Of a DNA stretch of 64,000 bases, positions 52,860-63,214 are shown piece by piece; position 1 is the stretch's first letter; each line of letters begins with the position of its first letter. The stretch comes from Chlorops oryzae. Taxonomy: Eukaryota; Arthropoda; Insecta; Diptera; Chloropidae. A program made the translations under genes and the position numbers. Location of the stretch: the NCBI GenBank assembly GCA_020466095.1, contig CM035807.1:64480561-64544560 (forward strand). Reading direction: 5' to 3'. A model generated the notes under the pieces. It saw only the letters and a list, made by a program, of their open reading frames with translations, was not told the origin of the DNA and ran no database searches.

Positions 52860-53305
52860 AAATTTTCGCGGATGGTGAGCATGGTCAAGTTTTAACCGTT
52901 AGAGGACATTTTGTCTAGCAGCGAAAAACTCAATTCAAAATAGTGAAAATCAAATTTTCGCGAATTTCGCGAATGGTGGTCATGGTCAAATTTTAACCGT
53001 TAGAGGACATTTTGTCTGGCAGCGAAATACTCAATTCAAAATAGTGAAAATCAGAATTTCGCGAATTTCGCGAATGGTGGTCATGGTCAAGTTTTCACCG
53101 TTAGAGGACATTTTGTCTAGCAGCGAAATACTCAATTCAAAAAAATGAAAATCAAATTTTTGCGAATTTCGCGAATGGTGGTCATGGTCAAATTTTAACC
53201 GTTAGAGGACATTTTGTCTAGCTGCGAAATACTCAATTCAAAATAGTAAAAACTTAATTTTTGCGAATTTCGCGAATGGTGGTCATAGTCAAAATATAAC
53301 AATAA
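52860..53305. repeat. 101-bp tandem array, about 4.5 units
   Basis: (G)GATGGTG(A/G)(G/T)CATGGTCAA occurs at 52870, 52971, 53072, 53173 and 53274, each 101 bp apart. Units share CCGTTAGAGGACATTTTGTCT(A/G)GC, CGAAATACTCAATTCAAAA and TTTCGCGAATTTCGCGAAT. The last unit decays after 53290. The units differ at only a few positions. No coding capacity. Confidence 0.92.
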
Positions 53306-53499
53306 GTGACGACTTTATTTGGCGGCAAAATACACAATCAGAAGAAGCAAAAAAAAAAACATTTTTGTATACAGATGCGAGAATAAGAGAAAGAGTGTTT
53401 TTTTCTAATGTGTATGATGATGACCATAAATATAGCGATGTCGCAATTTTTTTTCAGCGAAAGCTTAAGTCTACATAGTAGCTATACACACACTAAATT

Positions 53500-53880
53500 T
53501 CAATAAGCTGGGATGTATAGTAAAAAAGTTATCCAGAAAAAACGTTAAAAATCGTGATTTTTGAAACTTCTGAACCACTTCCCACGACCCAAGAAGGGAC
53601 TCCGAAAAAAATTTGTATGCAGTTTCTTGGATATTTACCTGGTTCAAGTCCATGCTATATTTCAATACGATATCTTTCATGGCTTAGGAGTAAATTACGA
53701 AAAACTGAAGTGTGACCGACAGACAGACAGACAGACAGACATGGCTAAATCGACTCCTCTTGTCACCCTGATCAAGAATATATATATATATGTCTATATC
53801 TATCGCGACTCCTTTGGTATGTTACATACTCCGAGCCAAACTTAATATACCCTTTCCTTCGGAAAAAGTATAAAAACAAG
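53500..53880 (+). repeat. Dispersed repeat with GACA microsatellite
   Basis: GAAACTTCTGAACCACTT... leads to GTGTGACCGACAGACAGACAGACAGACAG (about 53711-53739), then TATATATATATGTCTATATCTATCG and ...TATACCCTTTCCTTCGG. The same architecture (microsatellite of GACA/GACG, TATATATGTCTATATC, then ATATACCC) is repeated at 58480-58890 and 59935-60957, which is the layout of small helitron-like dispersed elements in flies. The assignment is inference. Confidence 0.6.
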
Positions 53881-54040
53881 GAGATGAAAATTGCTTTAGA
53901 TTGCTTTTTCCATTCCGTATTGATTTTTTTTTCATTAAATTATTTTGTAATTTTTTTGCACTTCCCCCTTGCCAGCCTAAAAGCTTTTGATCATTTCACA
54001 TTTCTCTCTCTCTCCCTCCTAATTACAATTTTTTTGTATG
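53881..54040. other. Short unassigned stretch
   Basis: AT- and T-rich sequence with a TCTCTCTCTCTC run before the solo LTR. Confidence 0.4.
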
Positions 54041-54844
54041 TGTAACATCCCAGTAGGGATAGGCAAGACAGTACAAGGTTTCCACAGGAATAATAGTTTA
54101 GTTTTTTTATGTTTTATTATATATTAATATATATGTATGAATACGAAATTAAAAAAAAAAATAAATTAAATATTAAAAAAATATAATATGGAGATATATA
54201 ATATAAATGAATTTTTTTATTACATGAACTGGAAGATATATAAAATGTGGTAAGCTGTCGTATTTTTTTGGAGTTTCTGATAGGGGAAAACCGCGGGGTA
54301 TCTCACGTTACGACTATGGACTACTTAATAAACTAAGACTTCAGACGGACGAAAAATGACTGAACAAGGGGGCGCGCTCAACAATATAGCAGGAGCCTTA
54401 GCGTGCTCACGGCTGCGAAGATCGCAGAGGGTGGGCTTCCTCCAGACATAAGTAAGACAGAGACGTGTAGGCGGAGTGATGTTTTGGTGTAGGATGGGTG
54501 TATGCGAATTGGAATGAGTGAGGATTGTGCGGATAGTGAATGATTATGATTGAGAAGAGCGAAAGAGATCAGTGATGGGGAGACTAAATGATATAACGGA
54601 CGAAGGACGTTTGTATAACACTAGCTTTCCTTATTTCCTTTCTATTCTACAAACTCACTTCCTCTACTTCGCTGTCTGTTCCTAATTTTTTTAACCACAT
54701 ACCGGCACGATATTCTCTTGTCTAACTGATTGAGAGTGAAGTGCGGTGTGGCAGGAGCCCATAACCAGGGCGAGCTAGGAGGGGTTAAAGCCACCGTGCC
54801 GAACCGCTACTATTGCACCACAAATTCCTCCTCACACATTTACA
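54041..54844 (+). mobile_element. Solo LTR, 804 bp
   Basis: It starts TGTAACATCCCAGTAGGG and ends ...CCTCACACATTTACA: TGTAA/TTACA inverted ends. Its last 189 bp recur at 35014-35202 as the end of a true 5' LTR followed by a primer site. No coding sequence is attached on either side, which fits LTR-LTR recombination. No exact target duplication was found (TATG on the left, GACA on the right). Confidence 0.7.
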
Positions 54845-55229
54845 GACATTAGTTTTGAAAACTTTTATATGCAATTTTAATTAAAAAATTTAAGTAAAAT
54901 TATTATTTTCTATTTTATACTGATATCAAAAATAGCACAAAAAATTTAAAAATGAGACCTATTTTCTAACATTTAAATTTATAAGTCTAAGGGGAGGGAG
55001 TTTCTTTTATAAATAAAGAAACATGGTTAACTGTTCCAACGCAATCATAGAACTTCCCTTAAACGACCCAGCCTAACATACAACAAAGTTTATTTTACAT
55101 TTCGTATAATTTATGTACACGTACTGTAAAACATATTTCACTTAGATTTAAAAAAATCACGAATGTCTTTTTGTTTTCTTGACTTTTGGCGTTAAGTATA
55201 AAATTTATTTCTAATGATATGGAAATCAA
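54845..55229. other. No gene seen
   Basis: AT-rich, no motif. Confidence 0.4.
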
Positions 55230-56937
55230 TAATTTCTGAAGCACTACAGCTAGTATTAGCCTCATCAAAAGAGGTAAGCTTGTTTAGTGCTTGCGCAGCT
55301 TCTGCCCAGCTGATTTTTTCCATTTCTTCCGTTTCGGTCACCTTCTTCAAGATTTTTAGAAGGCTGAGGGCTTACTACAATATCGATATTGTCCTCATCG
55401 GTCAGTTCTTGTTCAACAGGCTCATTCTCGTCGATTAGAAGCCACTCCTGTATCTCATCTTCAGGCAGGTTTTTCAAGGGATTGTCTGCACTTCTAGCGA
55501 CATCGAAAACTTTGCTCAGAGCGGCTTGCTGGATTTCTGCATTATCAATCTGTAAAGTTAGATCAGATGCAGGGTTTTCAACTGGCCAAAGTTTTCTCTA
55601 GCATTTTTGGAGTGTTGAATTTTTAACCTGGTTCCAAGACAGTGCAATAGCATAGACGGCATCTTTTACCGTAATTTTTTTTTTTGAAAATCAGTCACGT
55701 CACAGTCGGCATCTAACAGGCCTTGAATAACAGACCTTCTAAACAAGCATTTAAAATTTTGAATAACGCCTTAGTTCATGGGTTGAATGACAGATGTTAC
55801 GTTGGGTGGGAACAGAGTAGCAACTATATTTCCAGAACCCAACTCATCTTCTAGTGAATGAGTGTTCCAATTTTTCAAAAGAAGGATGGCTTTAGTATCT
55901 TCTGGTAGACCAAGGCTTTTAAAGGATTCCTTGACCTCAGGCGCAAAGTGATAAAAAAAAAAACGAGTCTTTAAAGAGGGTGGTGGTCATCCACGCATTT
56001 GATTGAGCATTGATTTGAACAAGCGAGGGGGTAGCATTCTTAAAAGCCCTGGGTTTTACAGATCTCCACATGAAGAGGTCCCTTGGTGGTTTCCAGACGC
56101 AGCAGCACATAGCAAAACGGTTAATTTGTCTTCTTTTTTTAAGAACCCTTGGCTGCTGTTTCTCCTACCCCAGCTAGTGAAGATGTTGGAAAACCTCGCC
56201 ACAATAGCCCCGTCTCATCAGCATTGTAAATCTGTTCAGGTGTTAAATCATTATCAGCCACGATTTTCTACAACTGGTCTTTGTATTTTTCTGCAGAGTT
56301 TTGGTTTGCTGAAAGTGTTTCTTCAGTTACATCAAGCCTTCGGGTTCCATGCCAAAACTTAAAGTTCCTGAGCCAACCATCAAAATAATTACATTCATTG
56401 TCAGTAATTCCAAAGTCTTGCCCGAATTTACTTGCCTTTTCATCAATCATTGGCCTAGTTACCGGCTTTCCTTCATACCGTTAGGCAATAAACCATATGA
56501 ACCATACACTATCTAGCTGTTCCAGTTTTGGTTTTTTTAATGTGTGTCTGCAAGCCAATTTCTCAGTTGTTACCGATTGAGAAGCAAATTTCACTACTTC
56601 ATCTTTTTGTCTTTTTATTTCATAAATAGTTGATGAGGCAATATTAAACTAACTCATTAGAAGGCGTAGGGTTTGAAAACATGGTCACTGTACACTTTTC
56701 TTACTTCAATTTTTTATAAACAGTTTCAAAAGTTACGTTTAATGCGATTTAGAAGGACACAAAACAACAAAATGGCAAAGACGCTTCGTCCAAAAACTTC
56801 CTAATAGCTCTCGAGCATTTTTATTTGCTTTAAGAACACACTTTTGCAGAAAACAAAAATTTTTAAAATTTTCCGGAGCCATGCCGGACTATTGGGCATT
56901 CCGGACTGTTCCATGCCGGACTAATGGACTTCTACTG
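55230..56937 (-). pseudogene. Pogo/Tigger (jerky-type) transposase, heavily decayed
   Basis: On the reverse strand, from about 56450 down: KASKFGQDFGITDNECNYFDGWLRNFK (CENP-B-like DNA-binding domain end), [15 protein letters not shown] (first Asp region), LLLKNWNTHS where LLLDNAPSH is expected, and FPPNVTSVIQPMN (third Asp region changed to Asn), a series diagnostic for the DDE domain of jerky/Tigger proteins. A Glu-rich C-terminal tail (55477-55265) follows. Many stops and frameshifts exist. The right end of the element is visible: CCGGACTAATGGACTTCTACTG then TA at 56938-56939, a Tigger-like terminus with internal CCGGACT repeats (56885-56920). The left terminus was not found. Confidence 0.82.
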
Positions 56938-56939
56938 TA

Positions 56940-57198
56940 TCAATTTTTCATAAATTTTGTGCTTTGTTTCAAATTTTTAATTGTGGCCAACGAATCGAGT
57001 TTAACAATCGACATTAATTGTAATTTTTCTTACTTAGTTTTTCTGTGTATCTGAAACAACTGTCGTGATAACCTGTTTGGGTCAAAAGTAATTTTAAGTT
57101 CCTTGCGATCGCATTTAAATAGGTTTCATTATTAATTTAAATAAGCGTTAAAGTTTCATTATTCCGATTTCGTTTAATATTTTCAAATCCCTTTAAAG
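56940..57198 (+). other. End of first bib intron
   Basis: AT-rich intronic sequence with no other feature, ending with CCCTTTAAAG before the exon. The polypyrimidine tract is weak but the AG and reading frame agree with the protein. Confidence 0.6.
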
Positions 57199-57325
57199 GT
57201 GCCCATATAAATCCTGCGGTGACCTTAGCATCCTGCGTGATTGGAGTTATTTCACCCATACGCGCAGCAATGTATGTGACGGCTCAGTGCAGCGGGGGTA
57301 TCGCAGGGGCAGCTCTACTCTACAG
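57199..57325 (+). CDS. bib: big brain (bib) internal exon: first NPA box and third membrane span
   Basis: This 127-bp exon begins GT (completing the Gly codon from the previous exon), then [16 protein letters not shown] with the Asn-Pro-Ala pore motif of aquaporin-family proteins, and [25 protein letters not shown], the third membrane span. It ends in phase 2 at AG/GTGAGT (57326). With the previous exon (34798-34964) and the next exon (62599-62806) the frame stays open across both introns. Drosophila has CVV instead of CVI and a Gly-Gly near the same spot, from memory. No disabling change is visible. Confidence 0.93.
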
Positions 57326-57980
57326 GTGAGTGTATTGATAAGCATAACGTGTATTTAATGGTGAGGCTTTTTCTTGATCCGAATCAGCCAAGATTCAAAT
57401 TTTGCTGCTTTTTACACGAACTTATTAAACAATTATGCTATTATTAATGAACTTTTGTGCAAATGCCGTTAGAAAGAGCACTTCTCTAATCGTTGGTCTA
57501 TATACTTTTATAACTTTTTATTTTGTTTTTGTGACCTTTGTTTTCGTCAATTGATACAGCGTGGCCATATGGTACCGTGGGGCTGATTCGGATTATTTAA
57601 TAATATAGCATAGGTATGTTTGAGCGATTGAGACGTGAAATAAGTGTTGAAATTCGAAGACAGTGGTGTCCAAAAAATACAGAAAGTGAAGGTAAAAACT
57701 AATAAAGCAACTTAGACCTAATAACTATACCGCGACTGTAACTAGAGGTAACCACTACAGGTGTGGCATAAGCCGCACAAGTTAATTAAGTACATCGCTG
57801 AAAACCAAAAGTAAAAACTAAGCTAATCAGCAATTAGTTAATTTGTTAATTTTTCATTTTTTAAAAATAGCTTTATTTTTTTTTTTTTTTTGATAGGTCA
57901 AATGCTTTGCTTATTTATTATAGGAAGTAAAATTAAAACGCGCTTTAGAGAAACTAGACGAACAACAAATGGAACACCTA
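57326..57980. other. Start of second bib intron
   Basis: No gene seen; it contains a run of 14 T (about 57878-57891). The left copy of a CTA target duplication lies at 57978-57980. Confidence 0.5.
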
Positions 57981-58434
57981 GGCCCGATATTACAGTGCAT
58001 AGTTAAGGTCTCCTTAGCACTTAAGTAAAGCTAAATTCTGTAAGGGATTTTAACAGTACAAATTTTAAGTGCTCCTTAAATAAATTTTCATATGAATTTA
58101 TTGAAGGAATTTCAGAAATTTTACGAATTTGAAAAAATATAGGAAAAAAATATATGTTATTAAAATGTTGCCTACCGAAAATAATTTGCGTAAGTTTTGG
58201 ATAAAAATTGACAGCTAAAACACTTGACACTTAAGGTGCTTTTAAGTCTTCAAGCTTCCTTAACTTAATATGCTTTCCAGACGTATAACGAAATCTCGAG
58301 ATTTCAGAAAATTTTCGAACAAATTTGACATTTGAAATCCAGGCGATTTCAATTTTGTTCTGAAATCCCGAGATTTCGTTGTACGTTTGGAAAGCATATA
58401 AGCGAGCCTTAAGTATGCACTGTAATATCGGGCC
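57981..58434. mobile_element. PIF/Harbinger-like MITE, CTA target duplication
   Basis: The ends GGCCCGATATTACAGTGCAT and, in reverse complement, the same 20 bases from the right end, are flanked by CTA (57978-57980 and 58435-58437). The element is 454 bp, without coding potential. Inner inverted repeats (CGAAATC(T/C)CGAGATTTC and TATGCTTTCCA(G/A)ACGTA words at 58268-58300 and 58355-58398) form a second hairpin. A 3-bp target ending in TA fits the Harbinger group. Confidence 0.8.
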
Positions 58435-58479
58435 CTAGTCTTTTAAAGTAGGACTAAAAATTCGACGGATAAACACAGA

Positions 58480-58895
58480 GTGAGAACAAGTAAGAAAGCT
58501 AAATCGGTCAAGCCCGACTTTTTAAAAACCATAATCCTGACAATATTGACGCACCTATTTTTGCCTTTTCGTACGTTACACAAAATCTCTATTTGTGGGT
58601 GTAGCAGTTGGCAGAGTACATAAGTTCTGTTCCTATACCTTTTATTCGTCTTGGTTAACCAATGTTTTGAATATCATACTTCTACATCTTATACTCCAGA
58701 AGTTACGAAAATTGTCCATTTGTGGGCGTGGAAGTCGAAGCATATCGGCCACTTTTGTTTAGGATCGCACTCCGGACCCGATTTTTACCTGTTTTGTCTA
58801 GCCGTTGGGAAGGAGATCCGACCACAGACGGACGGGAGAACATTCGGAGAGACGGAATTCTAGGTGTTATAAGATTCGCACAAAACTAATATAGC
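58480..58895 (+). repeat. Dispersed repeat (short form)
   Basis: AACAAGTAAGAAAGCTAAATCGGTCAAGCCCGACTTT opens the unit; it continues with TTTGTGGG(C/T)GT(G/A)G words and CCGACCACAGACGGACGGGAG before AAGATTCGCACAAAACTAATATA. The same start and end occur at 59935-60945, of which it is a shorter version. Confidence 0.75.
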
Positions 58896-59934
58896 CTGCG
58901 GCATTAAAACAAAAACATTTAATTTCAAGCGCAAAAGCAGTTCAAAGAGAAATTTAAAAGTCGCCTAAAATATCACCTTAGGAGACCGAAATATTTGTAG
59001 CTTGGACAAAAGGCCACTTGGCAAAAGACATCAACCATTAAGGTGCTAATCTTGGTTACAAAAGCACCAGTATCTTGACTATGTTGCGAAGAAGTCTTAA
59101 AAACAAGCTCATGAATATAGTCCTTGAAGTTTTCTTAAAGAAAATGTTAAGATCTAACCCATTACTTGACTTATTTTATATTTAAATTTCTATTACGCCT
59201 GCTTGTTCACCTATGCCACCGACTCTGTATATATATATGTACAATGTACATTGTACATATGCAGAGCTGTTCAAAAATGCCACCAGTGGCAAAAAATGGT
59301 TTTTGCCTTTCACACACATAGAAAGTGTGAGCGATCCCACCCGGCATTGAAATCCGAAAACGGATCCGCAGGCGGAGAACTTTGTGGGTTATTGCGGACA
59401 AAACGTCCGTTTTCGGATCCGAAAACGACTCGCGTAAGTACACTTCGTCGCTCAGTTTGTGGCACAAGAACGTTCATTTACGATTCGCGCAAACCTCCGC
59501 ATGCAGATCCGTTTTTGGACGTTTTGGCGAAGGTTTTACGGGTTTCCTATTAGCATTTTCCTATTGGAATTTTAATAAGAAAATTTTATTGGTTTTGTTT
59601 GTTCTTCTATTTGGTATTTCTTTCCATCTATGTTTCTTCTCATTCTTAAAGGAATAATAATTGTTATGAATCAATTCAAATTTAAGGTGCTAGTTTTTTG
59701 TTTTTTGTTTTTTTAATTACTAAATAGTTTGTGGCTGAAATTTTTTAAGTAGTACAATATGTCTGAAAAGCAAATTAATTAATAAAATAATTAAAGGTTT
59801 AAGACAGTATTCATAGCTTTCATATCAATTCCTTACGAGCTGTGCTGGACTCCTTGCAAAAAAATTGATCATAATTCTCCATCGCCAGTTTGCAGAAGTT
59901 TTTTTAAAGTATTTTCTTAATAACAAGTAAGAAA
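58896..59934. other. Intron sequence with a palindrome
   Basis: No gene seen. A perfect 26-bp palindrome lies at 59235-59260 (ATATGTACAATGT and its complement). At 59356-59430 inverted words CCGAAAACGGATCCG/CGGATCCGAAAACG form a hairpin, possibly a MITE. Confidence 0.5.
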
Positions 59935-60957
59935 GCTAAAGTCGGTCAAGCCCGACTTTGAAATACCCAGCGTCCCGACATTATGAGCGCACTATGTTTT
60001 GCTTCTCTTTTTGTGGGCGTGGCAGTGGGAGGGCAAAATAAATTATTTCCCTACACCTTCCATTCGCCTTGGTGAACCTATGTTGCCTTTTACTTCGGAA
60101 GTTACGAAAAATCTTCATTTGTGGGCGTGGCAGTGGGCGGGCCACATGTAATTTTTACGAACACCTTTCATTCGCCTTGGTGAGCCTATGCTGCGAATTT
60201 GAAGCTTCTACGCCTTTTACTTCGGAAGTTACAAAATATCTTCATTTGTGGGCGTGGCAGGGGCGGGCCAGTTAAATTTTTTCCCTACACCTTTCATTTG
60301 CCTTGGTCAACCTATGTTGCGAATTTGAAGCGTCTACGCCTATTAATTCGGAAGTTACGAAAAATCTCCATTTGTGGGCGTGGCAGCGGGCGGGCCTCAT
60401 AAAATTTTTTCCTATACCTTTCATTCGTCTTGGTCAACCTATGTTGCGAATTTGAAGCTTCTACGCCTTTTACTTCACAAGTTACGATAAGCCCTTATTT
60501 GTGGGCTTATTTGTGGGCGTGGCTAACGGAGGGCGGCGTCCACTTTTTTCCAGGATATGTCCCTTTTTGTAGTTTACCAGTGCACCAAATATCAATGGAA
60601 TGTGTTGAGTGGTTTGCAAGTTACAAGCATTTTACTGAAAACACATTATAGTCATTTGTGGGTGTGGCAGTGGGCGGATGTCTCCCATTTTTACTTAAGA
60701 TCATACTCGGATCCCGATATACCTGTGTGCCGAATTTCGACTTGATTGGTCCAGCTGTTTCGGAGGAGATCCGACCACGGACGGACGGACAAACGGACAG
60801 ACGGACGGACGGACGGACAGACGGACATGTCTAAATCGATTCAGTTTTTGATCCTGGTCATTTCTATATATATATGTCTATATCTCCGGAGCTTAGTTCT
60901 CCCTGTTACAAGATTCGCACAAAACTAATATACCCCGCTTACGCTGGGTATAATAAT
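59935..60957 (+). repeat. Dispersed repeat with 126-bp internal tandem and GACG microsatellite
   Basis: It begins CAAGTAAGAAAGCTAAAGTCGGTCAAGCCCG and contains GTGGGCGTGG words at about 60013, 60121, 60248, 60374, 60501 and 60513; the middle spacings are 126-127 bp, with the phrase AATTTGAAGC(T/G)TCTACGCC and CCTTGGT(G/C)A(A/G)CCTATG(T/C)TGCG. A GGACGGACG/ GACAGACGG microsatellite (60779-60826) is followed by TATATATATATGTCTATATC and ATATACCCCG. The layout is like 53500-53880 and 58480-58895. Confidence 0.8.
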
Positions 60958-61441
60958 ATTTCCCAATAGTCCTTTTTTTTCAACCACCACCGCTGTACTA
61001 AAGAGAGAAAGAGAGAGAGAGAGAAAAATTTAATATACACAAGCTGTACAATGTACATATGTATATAAAAAGGTAATTCACAAAGTTTTTCTTTAAAAAA
61101 ATGCCAACAAAAACTACTAATACAACAAAATTTCCATTTTAGAATAACGGATACTTTCTCCAACCTAATTATTCCTGTTTCCATAAAAACAAGACCAAGA
61201 AAATTTAGTATGCAGCTAAAAGTCCTAATTTTATGTGAGGGTTAATTTAAAAGGGATTTTAGAAGACTTTGTGAATAGCCGAAATATATTTTCTTTATCG
61301 CTTTTTGTTATTCGTTTGTCCATCTAATCACTTCCCCAAAATTTAATGCGATACCATTTTTGACCATTCTACAACCTTTTAATTATATCGTAATAAAAAC
61401 TATATTTTTAAGTCTTGTTATTTTTGGTGAGTCACTTCTCT
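60958..61441. other. Intron sequence
   Basis: No gene seen. There is a GA repeat at 61000-61025. Confidence 0.4.
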
Positions 61442-61699
61442 ACATATGAGTCGTTAAGTGGATAAAGGGAATGTGTCCATTTTTGGCGTTTTTGAGAATA
61501 AGCGTGGATGCACTTCCTTTTTTATATATTTTTATATATTTACAAATTGTAAAAGAAGCCCTAATAATTAATTTTGCAATTTTAGTTTTGAACTTTGTTG
61601 TAACAACTACCTTTAAAAGTCAACGTCAACTGTTCTGTCGTTTATCTCGATTTAAAATTTTTGGACTCATTCCCTTTATCCACTGAACGACTCATATGT
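61442..61699. mobile_element. MITE-like element with 37-bp terminal inverted repeats
   Basis: Left arm ACATATGAGTCGTTAAGTGG (61442-) and the inverse of the right arm (61663-61699) agree at 35 of 37 positions. The element is 258 bp and has no coding capacity. No clear target-site duplication was found, so the ends may be slightly off. The family is not known to me. Confidence 0.65.
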
Positions 61700-62598
61700 C
61701 GTTCTCATTCTCAAAGCAAAAAAAATCAAGACCTCAAAATCATCGCATATGCGATAGTGTGTGGAAGTAATCAAGGGAAAGTAAGCAGTCAGGTCTATAA
61801 TGATTGCGATCTAAAAAAAATTGGTTTGCTCATTCGATTATAATATGATTAATTTTTATTGTTGGCGGTCGAAAAAACCACAAGCCTACAGTCAACTAAA
61901 GGGCAAGACAATTACACAAAACACTCACCCTTAACCTTACAACCGCTTTGAAGCGAATGAAATTGCGTTCAATTGTGCGTCCGTAGGGGCGTGATAATTT
62001 ATCGTGTTATATGTAGAATGCATTATTTCATGATGTTTTTGTTAAGAGGGGGGATGGCAGTGCTGTTTTTATCTTCACTTTTTGGTAAGTTTGTAATTTT
62101 CAATTAAGCTTGATTGAATGAAACAAAAATTTTTGATTCACACAAACGCATGAACTGTGAGTGTATTATAAAAAAATTTTTTAACTGAGAGGACAATGGG
62201 TTTCAATTACAAAGGATCGCATGTCCTGTGCACTTGTTTCATGCTGCATAACATGATACTTGGCTCATGAACCGTTGCGCTTGAAGTTATATCTGGTTTC
62301 AAAATATTCTAGAAGTGTAGGGTGGGAGATTTTTATCAGGAGTGTTTAAAAATTTGCATCTCGTGTTGCAGAGCCTGGAACTTATGTTACAATTTAAATA
62401 AATAAAATGAATATTATTCTTGTGCACAAAAAAGTAAGGGGTGAGTTTTGGATAGATAAATTTTTTTAAATCAGTGTAAACGTAAGTTCACAAGGCAAAG
62501 TACAGTATTTAAAATTGAGCAACACTTTTTGTACCTATCAAAGTTTTTGACTATAATCTGAGTTTTACGAAAAAATTTTTCACTACATATCTTTTCAG
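61700..62598. other. End of second bib intron
   Basis: No gene seen; AT-rich, ending with TATCTTTTCAG, the acceptor of the next exon. Confidence 0.6.
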
Positions 62599-62806
62599 TA
62601 TAAGCGTGCCTGGATACCAAGGGAACTTAAATGCAGCTGATGCTCAAAGTGCATTCCTGGCTAATTGGGAACGTTTTGGAATCGAATTTATCTTGACTTT
62701 TGTGGTTGTACTCTCTTATTTCGTTTCAACAACTTCTTTGAAGAATGTCATGGGAGACTCAGCAGTTTCAATTGGTGTTGCCTACAGTGCATGCAACTTT
62801 GTTTTG
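62599..62806 (+). CDS. bib: big brain (bib) internal exon: fourth and fifth membrane spans
   Basis: A 208-bp exon. The first base completes the codon begun at 57324-57325 (AG+T, Ser), then ISVPGYQGNLNAADAQSAFL, WERFGIEFILTFVVVLSYFVSTTS (fourth span) and KNVMGDSAVSIGVAYSACNFVL (fifth span). The donor is TTG/GTAAGA at 62807. VPGYQGNL and FILTF are exactly those of the fly protein as I remember it. It ends in phase 0. The second NPA box, sixth span and long cytoplasmic tail should follow in exons right of the window. Together the three exons give about 167 residues. Confidence 0.93.
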
Positions 62807-63214
62807 GTAAGAATATAATGCCTTTAAAAGATGTCATCTCAAGAATAACCTGGCACCTGATGTACTTTAAATTATTATACTAAGCCTCAGCAGCTCATTT
62901 TGCTTATGTAAAGATCGTTTAGCAGCTAGTGTAAAGCTTCGGACATACACTGGCGTGCACTTGAACAGTGACAAGAATTTTGAAACAAATATGCAGCTAT
63001 TAAAGTGAAACTGAAAGACTGTTATTAACAAGAAAATTTTTTTATTATTCCTTATTGTATTGCGTATCAAGTACACCACCGAAAAATATGTTCAATCAAG
63101 GGGTTTTTGTATTAAAGTTTTTGTGTGAAAGTTCTTCGAAAAATGAGCACTTTTTATGCAGAATTTGAATAAGGAGAGTAACTTGCAATTGGTATACGTA
63201 AGAAAGTATTTTAT
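62807..63214. other. Third bib intron start
   Basis: No gene seen. Confidence 0.5.

Noticed and set aside
52860..53305. Possible CRISPR array
   Set aside because: Units are near-identical over the entire 101 bp; there are no unique spacers and the context is eukaryotic.
53561..53845. 94-codon + strand open frame
   Set aside because: It runs through a GACA microsatellite and TA repeat of a dispersed repeat and has no domain.
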